Assembly (NCBI GenBank): GCA_024699855.1
Contig: JAMPIQ010000001.1
Span: forward strand, 13,020,001 to 13,084,000
DNA: 64,000 nt
Source: Aphelenchoides besseyi
Lineage: Eukaryota; Nematoda; Chromadorea; Rhabditida; Aphelenchoididae
Direction: 5' to 3'
Part shown: positions 56,944 through 64,000 of the stretch, in pieces
Position numbering within the stretch: the stretch's first letter is position 1
How the letters are laid out: each line of letters starts with the position of its first letter
Position numbers and translations under genes: made by a program
The notes under the pieces: model-generated
Told to the model about the DNA's origin: nothing
The model's input: the letters and a program-made list of their open reading frames with translations, nothing else
Databases searched by the model: none

Positions 56944-57246
56944 TTCGATTCACATAATAAATCAAACTGATGATTTTGTTTTTATATTGAAAACCTTTTC
57001 GACGTTTCGAGTTAGCCGTCAGTTTGCACAGCTGAAGAGATCGGAAGTTGCGTCGACAACCTCTTCGACTACAACTGATGTTTCGACGCAAAACGATTGA
57101 ATGATCAAACCATTGAGGACAAAGGTCGAGTTAGTTTTATTGTTTGCACAAGCACAGAGATTTGGATCGTAATAAATTGGATGATCTTTCGATTCGTTAA
57201 TTGAATTCAAAATACGAAAAATGTGTTAGGAATTTTCATCGTTCGT
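56944..57246. other. Intergenic region
   Basis: Between the NADAR gene start and the 3' end of four-TM member 9, both on the minus strand. Open frames here (for example 57019-57210) show no motif. Confidence 0.4.
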
Positions 57247-57944
57247 TTAATACTCTTTGGTCAAGCTATGTACAGAAACCGGTGTTTGTGGATGAATAGA
57301 ATTCGATCTCGTGGTATAGTGCACGAGAGCTTGATTTGACTGAGTATCCAGAAGATAACGACGACCACGGTTAACGATAAACAAAAAATAAAGATCAAAT
57401 AGAAAGATGAAGACTGCAATTAACGACAGAACCATTATGCCGAAGAAGGTTAACATCCGTCTTTCTGGTGGCACTTCAATGATTCGATCGCTAAGCACCG
57501 CAATGCCGGCAACAATAAACAAAATCAATTTGGCGCATTGGAATCCCAGCTCAAAGACTCCAATGATGATGAATGGCTGAAAACACAGTGCTTCAAAGGT
57601 TGTCTACGATCAAAAACTTGCCATGTAAAGTGAAGGTCGTTTTCGACGGTTCCCAGCAATAAGCATGATCGCGCTTATAAGGACTATCGCATTTAGCATG
57701 ATATCCCAAATCGAGTGATAGAAACTGCGTTTACGAACAGAAAACAAAACATACACGAAAACGTCGTCATCATTCAGCTAAACATAGAAAGTAAATTGAG
57801 TCATTAACTTGTTTCTACATCATTTTTGCTCATCAAGAAGATGTCGCCAATTGTTGCAATAACCGTTCCAATTATACACAGAATGGCAATGATTAAAGTG
57901 CCCTTGTGGATGTTGATTGATCCACAACACAAGTCGGCAGACAT
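57247..57944 (-). CDS. Four-TM membrane protein, clustered family member 9
   Basis: Exons 57944-57814, about 57781-57622, 57576-57247. Leader MSADLCCGSINIHKG with the family Cys/His/KG pattern, TM1 TLIIAILCIIGTVIATIGDI, TM2 SIWDIMLNAIVLISAIMLIA, TM3 SLYMPFIIIGVFELGFQCAK with the conserved intron before PFI, TM4 FGIMVLSLIAVFIFLFDLYF followed by LFIVNRGRRYLLD. The tail ends VSVHSLTKEY. The intron 57577-57621 has donor GCAAGT. The start follows GTTTTCAGTG, a likely trans-splice acceptor. Confidence 0.74.
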
Positions 57945-58261
57945 CACTGAAAACAACCTAATCGTCGTAATTAAAGTTGATCACGATGTTCAAATGAAGT
58001 TCCAGTTGCGCAACGTTGCGGAATCAAAAGCAAACAAAAGCGAGGATCACTTATAAGTTCGTCTGCAAAGAGAAGTTGTTCTATTTCCAAGTGCCGGTAA
58101 GCGGATTAGTTTTGTTTTTGGTTTGCTTTTTGAACACTCGAACAGCTTTTATTTAAACAAAAGAGATCAGCTAATGGGACAAATAGAATTAAGGTTGACG
58201 AGAAAAAACGTCTAAAAATTGATTGAGTATTGAAAATTGATACAATTTCATTGAAGTTCAA

Positions 58262-58901
58262 TTAGACAGGTGAGGCGTATCCGTCCAAGTGTTTGCAACC
58301 GCTGTTTATTGCCAAACGCATCGAATCGACGCGTCCACGATGTTTGATCACGAATCGACGTGCACTTTTCACAACACAAATCGCTTCATAAGCAAGCAAC
58401 ACCATGATCGCTGAGAGAAATTCCAAAAGTCCGATTTGAATGCTCGTAGCTGTTCGTGCGGTTTCTTTGATCTCTCGCACTTCTCCGTTGTAAACCGCAA
58501 ATGCCGTGCGTGTGAACAAAACGATCTTGACAACACTGAAGAAGATGATCAAGTACTGAAGAGCTCCAATATCATGGGAGTTTAGTTAGTAGTCAGACTC
58601 ACCGAACAGTAGATGAATGGCAGATAGCTTCGAAGGTGTAGACGAATGTTCGCAACAATCAAAGTGATAGACGATAAGCACCAAATCGAGTTCAAAACTA
58701 CGTCCATTTCAACGCGATAGAACGCTTTTTGACGTAGCGCAAAATAAACGTACGAAAGTAAATCGCCAACTTTGATCTGCAACGAAAGTTTTCAGAAGCC
58801 AAAGAAGAACATACCTTCTCGCGATTTATGTTGAAACTATCGATTGAGATTAAAACCACCGTACAAATAAGAACAAAGCAGCCGACAATTAGAGCGCCAT
58901 G
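58262..58901 (-). CDS. Four-TM membrane protein, clustered family member 10 (5' end missing)
   Basis: From an acceptor at 58902 the frame reads HGALIVGCFVLICTVVLIS (TM1), then an intron, IKVGDLLSYVYFALRQKAFY, TM2 LNSIWCLSSITLIVANIRLH, TM3 SYLPFIYCS with the conserved intron before YLIIFF, and TM4 GLLEFLSAIMVLLAYEAICV followed by VKSARRFVIKHRGRVDS. By analogy the leader exon should sit upstream and end before HGA; no convincing candidate was found. The conserved layout puts it in the family; it may be intact with a missed exon or 5' truncated. Confidence 0.6.
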
Positions 58902-59089
58902 CTGAAATTGTGGATTAGATTCTGATTACTAGTGTGTATTAGAAATCTGTTTTGAGTGAATCACTAGAACCAAAGTCAAATGGACGTTCGATCGTTGCAC
59001 TTTTTTATTCTCATAGACGCGAGAGCGACTATTACGCGTTTAGATTGCTTATCAGGAACAACAACTTATAGTTCAAATTCAGCTGTTAA

Positions 59090-60491
59090 ATGGCCATAAA
59101 CCTGCAAACGTTTCTCTCTTCTCCACCGATTGTTTTTTCGTGCAACGTGAATAAGGGATGGCAATTTGAGTGGTTTCAAACGGCGGTAATTCGATTTCTG
59201 TACGCCAAATCTAGTAATTCATTTTAGGTAGAGATCCTCTTGGTCAATAGTTTTATCTCTATTTTCCTTGACATTCTAATCCTTCATTTCGCTTCAACAT
59301 TACTCAAAAGAAGATGGCGATCCATACACGTTTTCATTATCAGCTTAACTTTGGGCGATCTTCTCGCAACGTTCTCTCTTCTCCTAATCACAGAAATAGC
59401 GTGGACAAACGAAATTCTTCAGAAGCTTCCAGTCTTTTGTTTTCTCGCCTATTGTGGCAGTTCAATTGGAGCAATGAGTTCCATATTGTCGTTGGTGCTG
59501 TTAAATTCGGACAAACTGATCGTTCTGGGCAACCCACTTCAACGTTATCCGTGCATCTCCAAACGGCATGCAGTTGTTCTCTGCATTTTCGTTTGGATTA
59601 CAGCTCTTAGGTTTGTTAGTTTCTTTGAATCGAAGAGACCAACCAACTTAGCATTTCCATCGGTTTCTTGTACTTCCATGACTTCGTCGTTCATCAATGT
59701 TCTTTTGTTGTAATTTTCATTCACCAACTCAATCAGTATGTATGCTTTTCAGTTGACACAAAACTTCGAAAACACTTTCAACCTCTTTATGGTCATCTTC
59801 TTTATCGCTACTTTGGGTCTTTCGATGTTCTTTGGACTCGTTCTTTTCCTTGTGATTCGTAGACAAATACGTGAACGTCCCATTGATTCACAGTCTTCCG
59901 GTTGTTCCGTTCGCAGAAAGGTAAACAGCAATAAAAATCCCACGATTCCATTTAGATTTCAGACGAATTTGTTTTTATTCGTTTTCGGAACAAACTTTTG
60001 GTATCTCAGCACTCTGTTACCGTATCAGTTATCCTGCCTTCTATGGCCAATAACAGCAAACTTTCTTTTAAAATCGAATGGAGTTTCGCAAACAACTTTG
60101 TGCGAAATCGAACGTTCACTCATTTGGCTTCTTCGGTTCCTGTTTTTGCTTAACCCGGTAATTGAAACAACACAAAAATATATTCACATCATTCAGCTCA
60201 TGAACCCATTCATTACGTTGTTCTGCTACGCTCCATATCACAAAAAATGGATTGACTCTGTCGGCAGAATCGAATGGAAACTACGACGATTTCTGTACAA
60301 AGATTATCGTCGTTTATCGACTCCGTCCATTACAACAGGGTAATTAACATACACGCGAGCTTAGCAACTGTTAATTCAGACACCACGTTCATTCACAAGC
60401 TCACTCAACAGAACAGCAATGGGAAAATGTGAATCCCGAATCAATTGACCCCAACAGCCATTCGTTCATCAACCCGTTGTACGATCATTAA
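59090..60491 (+). CDS. Rhodopsin-like (class A) G-protein-coupled receptor
   Basis: Exons: 59090-59185, 59228-59610, about 59649-59705, about 59754-59921, about 59956-60341 and about 60380-60491. TM2 VFIISLTLGDLLATFSLLLI carries LGDLL (class A N/L-x-x-x-D type). TM3 end LNSDKLIVLGNPLQRYPCIS corresponds to the DRY position (DKL here). TM5 LFMVIFFIATLGLSMFFGLV; TM6 FVFGTNFWYLSTLLPYQLSC; TM7 HIIQLMNPFITLFCYAPYHK, with NPFITLFCY in place of NPxxY. Extracellular Cys in HQCSF could pair with one near TM3. The tail ends SFINPLYDH. A neuropeptide or amine receptor is possible; the ligand is unknown. Confidence 0.8.
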
Positions 60492-60977
60492 ACGTTGTAA
60501 ATCAATGTCAAAACAACTTACATATGAATGAATGCCAACGCAACACATGTCACTTTTAGTCGACTTCATTGCAAACATTAGAGACGATTAGAATAATAGC
60601 AACTGACTATGATCTTTAAGATTTGAATGAAAACGATCTCGAACTCCCACGAAAAGATTAAAGTACAAAACAAATAGTTTAGTGTTCGAAATAAAATGTT
60701 TGAGATCGTTGAACTGAATAAACTTGAGAAGGCACGTGTCTTTGTTGGCTTTAAAACTCGCATTTTAATCGGATTAAAAGTCAATTGAAATTGTACTCAC
60801 GTAGAATCGTGCTTTATGCTGCGCATGTTTATCTTAACTACCAACTCTGCAGCTGAGTCACGACTTGACTGATGACCTCGTGAATTTAATCAACAAGTCA
60901 CAAGTTCCAGAGTTTGCGCCGCTTGAAAGATTAACAATAAGTTTATTAAGCTACAAATAAATATAAAAGCATTGAGA
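60492..60977. other. Intergenic region
   Basis: 3' flanks of two convergent genes. Only short open frames are present. Confidence 0.4.
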
Positions 60978-61604
60978 TCAATTTCCGTATTGAACGTCCC
61001 AACCTTCTTCTAACAGAAAGTACAAGTTTCGTTCTTCATCCTTCCACACGTTCGCTTGTACGTTAGTGAAGTGTGAAGTGATGTATTCGCTGATACAAAC
61101 TCCCGATTTATCTTTGCGTAGCAACAACATCCACCCGTTATGGTGACTACGATTGCCTCGGTCTACGTGGCCGATCTCAGTGCCTCCAACGATCGTAATC
61201 GAGCAACCACTGACACTTTTTAGAAGTATTATCTCCGCAATAACAACACGATGAATATCCTCCAAAGCTGTACACTTGGGATTCGAACGTTCAAAACAAT
61301 CGCCAACAGAAGCGATAGCAATATCCGCATTAAGCAGCAGCTCGAGTGCTTCGCTTTGACTGTACGTATCACGGTTGTACTCGTGCTAAATGCTCATGGG
61401 TCGAAACGCTTAGTTTAAACTTACCGATACGAAAATTGTAAGGACAATACAAATGAAAAGAAGTAGTCCAAATATCGTTACCGTTATTCGGTTTTCGATA
61501 AAGAAAGTCTTATCATTTGTTGAATCCACTGGTGAACTATTTTGTTGGTTTGTTAGAAACGTTCGAGAATCGTAAACAGTCAGACTCTCATCACTAGAAC
61601 TCAT
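60978..61604 (-). CDS. Type II single-pass membrane protein, unknown ectodomain
   Basis: Exons 61604 to about 61425 and about 61385-60978 (about 195 aa). MSSSDESLTVYDSRTFLTNQ is a polar cytosolic N terminus; TM VTIFGLLLFICIVLTIFVS; then an extracellular part HEYNRDTYSQSEALELLLNA ... FERSNPKCTALEDIHRVVIA ... SGCSITIVGGTEIGHVDRGN ... VCISEYITSHF ... WDVQYGN. A few cysteines could form one or two disulphides. It does not match a family I know. Confidence 0.58.
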
Positions 61605-62309
61605 TAGAAAACGAACAAATATTTTCGTTAGTTTTTATACTGCAAATACAACACAATGGAGCTTGCAGCCGTGGCAATTTTTAGGCGACGCGAAACCCCG
61701 TCTATCCATTGTAGTGCAGTAGCATTGCTTTTTCTGCGGCAATCATTCGAATGATATTCGCAGGCTTTTAACCTGCAGTCTATAAACTCACCTTCAATTT
61801 ATAGAACACCAAAACAACTAAAGTGTTGCAGTTGGAAAGCGAGTCGCACAAAACTTCTCCTTGATTCTCGACTTGCTGAATCCTAACAACTCAAGTATGC
61901 AATAACATTTCCGATCAGCTAATTCTAATCCTAATTTATCCTTTAATCGCCAATAAAACACAACAGAAGGTCATCGTGAGAAGGAGACAAAGAATGCTTC
62001 CAGTTTTTTCCACTTAAGTGTTTTGATGACGTCCGTCCATGATCTCGCTGGCCCAACAGTTCGAGCGAACTCATCCGCGTACCGGGTTCGAGGTCGCCCG
62101 AGTGATCGTTTCGTCGTCGGAGTCTATCGGATCAGCCACACGTCCCGTCGTTCTTCGTGTTCTCGATCTATGATCTTGCGGACGTAATCCCATTTTTGTG
62201 TTCGATACGCGGCCACTGTGTCTTTGAGCTTCGTTCGTTTGCGGCGATCAGCTACAACAATCAATATCAAATTTCAACTTTTATTCCCAATCGAATGTAC
62301 AATCACAAT
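61605..62309. other. Intergenic region
   Basis: No convincing gene. A GGTTCGAGG at about 62090 is not in a tRNA arrangement. Confidence 0.4.
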
Positions 62310-62921
62310 TCATGCTTCATACAAGAACTTTTCAGTCACTATTTGCGAGCGTTTGCTCGTAGCCGCTGAATTTTCGGTCTCGGTATTCGCTTTTGCCTCA
62401 TTCGCAACAGCAGCCGTTGACTTCACAGAAAGACGACGTGGAGTAGCACCCTGAAACCGATCATTAGCAACATCTCAATTAAACCTTCTTACCGGTCTAT
62501 CTTCCTCATGTTCAACTTTCAATTTGCGCGATAGCTTCTCGTTCTGTTCAGTAACGTTGTTCGCTTGTTTCTGTTCATCGGGCAACTTCGCTGTCTTTGT
62601 TGACGCTTTGACTTCTTGCTTCTTAGCCTTGGTATTCGCTTCAACTTCGTTTACGACTTTCGTTTTCTGTTGATTTGCCTTCTCTTTTTCGGCCTGAGCA
62701 GCTTGAGCGGCTGCCTGTTCCTGGGCTGCCTTTTCCTCTTTCGACTGAAAATAACGACGATTAAACGAACACTCAAACCAACATACCCTTTTTACTAAAT
62801 AAAAACTCAACCCACAAAGAAGGACGACGATAATCGCCAAAAGTACCCCGATAATTCCGCTAAAATTAAAATTAAACGCGTAAAAAACTTTTTGAACATA
62901 CAATATGATGGCGACCGACAT
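62310..62921 (-). CDS. Single-pass membrane protein with Lys/Glu/Ala-rich cytosolic tail
   Basis: Exons 62921 to about 62903, about 62864-62788, about 62746-62498, about 62456-62310. It starts MSVAIIFGIIGVLLAIIVVL (one long TM to FYLVKR) and then SKEEKAAQEQAAAQAAQAEK, a charged low-complexity, coiled-coil-prone tail with repeated KxxK and EAxAK stretches, ending TEKFLYEA. There is no extracellular domain to speak of. It is not a four-TM family member. Similar small TM plus Lys/Ala tail proteins are common and uncharacterised in worms; function unknown. Confidence 0.5.
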
Positions 62922-63208
62922 TACATTTGTGTCCCATAAGCTGAAAGTTTTTATTGGAAATACGATAGAAAGAGTTGACTTACGGCGCATACCATATCGA
63001 AGTTGTCGTCTGCATATCGATCGTTCGACACCGTTCGTGCAAATCGATAGCGCACAAAAACACAGATGACGGAGAGATTAACTTTATCTGTTCACAAATG
63101 TTTTTATGCAAATTTCCTGCGGAGTATAAAATGAACAGCACTCACTGGAAACCTCACAGTTTTTCTGTTCCGTGCTTTTGTCTTCATCTCTCAACTCTCT
63201 TTCTCGCG

Positions 63209-63679
63209 ATGGCTCAATCTATTCCACCAGGTGACATCCAAACCCAACCGGCGTCCAAGATCGTCTTCAACGCTCCGTACGACGACAAGCACACGTACCA
63301 CATCAAGGTGGGTTTTCTGTCTATTCCATTTTCTCAATCTCCGTCTTCCAGATCGTCAATGCCGGTGGTCGTCGTATCTGATGGGCCATCAAGACCACGA
63401 ACATGAAGCGTTTGGGTGTTGATCCGCCGTGCGGCGTCTTGATCCGAAGGAAGCGGTCTTAATGGCCGTCTCCTGCGACTCGTTCCAGTTCGGTCAAGAG
63501 GACACCAACAACGATCGCATCACCATCGAATGGACGTGAGTTCGGAGATTCCGTGCCCTTCATCACTTCGTTGTTTCAGCAACACTCCCGATGGTGCTGC
63601 CAAACAATTCCGCCGCGAATGGTTCCAAGGAGATGGAATGGTCCGTCGCAAGAACTTGCCGATCGAGTACAATCCTTGA
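63209..63679 (+). pseudogene. Major sperm protein gene with two lesions
   Basis: Three exons (63209-63306, about 63352-63536, about 63580-63679) encode a nearly canonical [112 protein letters not shown] is the main nematode sperm cytoskeletal protein. Two changes interrupt it: an in-frame TGA at 63379-63381 where the family has a glycine codon, and a missing G at about 63440-63441 that shifts the frame after GVL. Both lie in the second exon. Identity elsewhere is high, so the damage is recent, or these are assembly errors. Confidence 0.85.
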
Positions 63680-64000
63680 ACCCGTTTCTGTTGTCTTTTC
63701 CGTTGAAAAATAAAATGTCTTTGTGAATTCACTTGTTCTTGATGAGAACGAACAGTCGAGTATGAGCTCTGGCCGAAGCAGAGCGGTCCAAAATTTGCTT
63801 GTCGCTTGAAAGCAACTACTACGAACCTTTTTAAAGACTCTATAGTCTGCTCTGGAACTGAAAGGCTGAGGACAAGAACCCCGCAGCTGTCCAGCTTACT
63901 AGTGGGTCAGCAGTTCGCTCTTTCTGTCTCTCTGCCCCCTCAATTACACGCTCACTGGTCGTTGCGAGACGGCAGTTCAGTGACTGTTGTGGTCTTTCGG
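63680..64000. other. Intergenic tail of the window
   Basis: AATAAAATG-type polyadenylation signal at about 63708 for the MSP gene; the rest shows no coding frame or structure. Confidence 0.45.

Noticed and set aside
62080..62110. GGTTCGAGG resembling a tRNA T-loop
   Set aside because: The flanking bases do not form a T-stem, and no anticodon or acceptor arms are visible.
1..64000. Search for CRISPR arrays, operon-type bacterial genes or integrated viral genes
   Set aside because: No regularly spaced short repeats, and no viral polymerase, capsid or integrase motifs were seen.

Overview
The window looks like a slice of a compact, gene-dense nematode genome, probably a chromadorean. Genes on both strands carry short introns (mostly 35-55 bp, GT...TTTCAG/TTTTAG) with AATAAA-type signals close behind the stops. 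The gene content is also nematode-like: an atypical soluble guanylate cyclase, serpentine chemoreceptors, a worm-type casein kinase 1, MSP-domain sperm proteins, an FBA F-box protein and a REGE-1-like ribonuclease. Acceptor-like TTTCAG sequences just before several ATGs suggest trans-splicing. All exon models were built by hand from reading frames and splice signals, so internal boundaries are inferences.

Left part (1-29 kb): 3' part of a soluble guanylate cyclase; a multi-pass membrane protein; a class 3 lipase; a small secreted peptide; a Polo-like kinase followed by separate polo-box exons; a cytochrome b561; an F-box/FBA protein; a serpentine receptor; a KANSL3 (NSL/SUMV-2 type chromatin factor) homologue; an SH2 protein; a HES-like bHLH factor; a large unrecognised disordered protein between two small membrane proteins; and a COA1-like mitochondrial assembly factor.

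Middle (29.5-43.9 kb): an inverted duplication of about 1.7 kb, whose arms carry identical pepsin-like but catalytically degenerate protease genes, brackets about 11 kb. That interval holds a casein kinase 1, an MSP-domain protein, a dihydrodiol-dehydrogenase-like oxidoreductase, three four-TM proteins and a Regnase-like NYN ribonuclease.

Right part (44-64 kb): most of a local expansion of a four-TM membrane-protein family (ten copies between 36.8 and 58.9 kb, on both strands). Interleaved are two Srh-type chemoreceptors flanking an ~850 bp foldback element with a tRNA-like core, a class-A GPCR, a secreted tandem-NADAR protein and a coiled-coil protein. The window ends with a major sperm protein gene carrying an in-frame stop and a 1-nt frameshift.

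The most unusual features are the four-TM family cluster, with its conserved intron that is repeatedly a GC-AG intron; the secreted double-NADAR protein; the inverted pair of pseudo-aspartic proteases; and the tRNA-derived foldback element. No CRISPR array, canonical tRNA or rRNA gene was seen.
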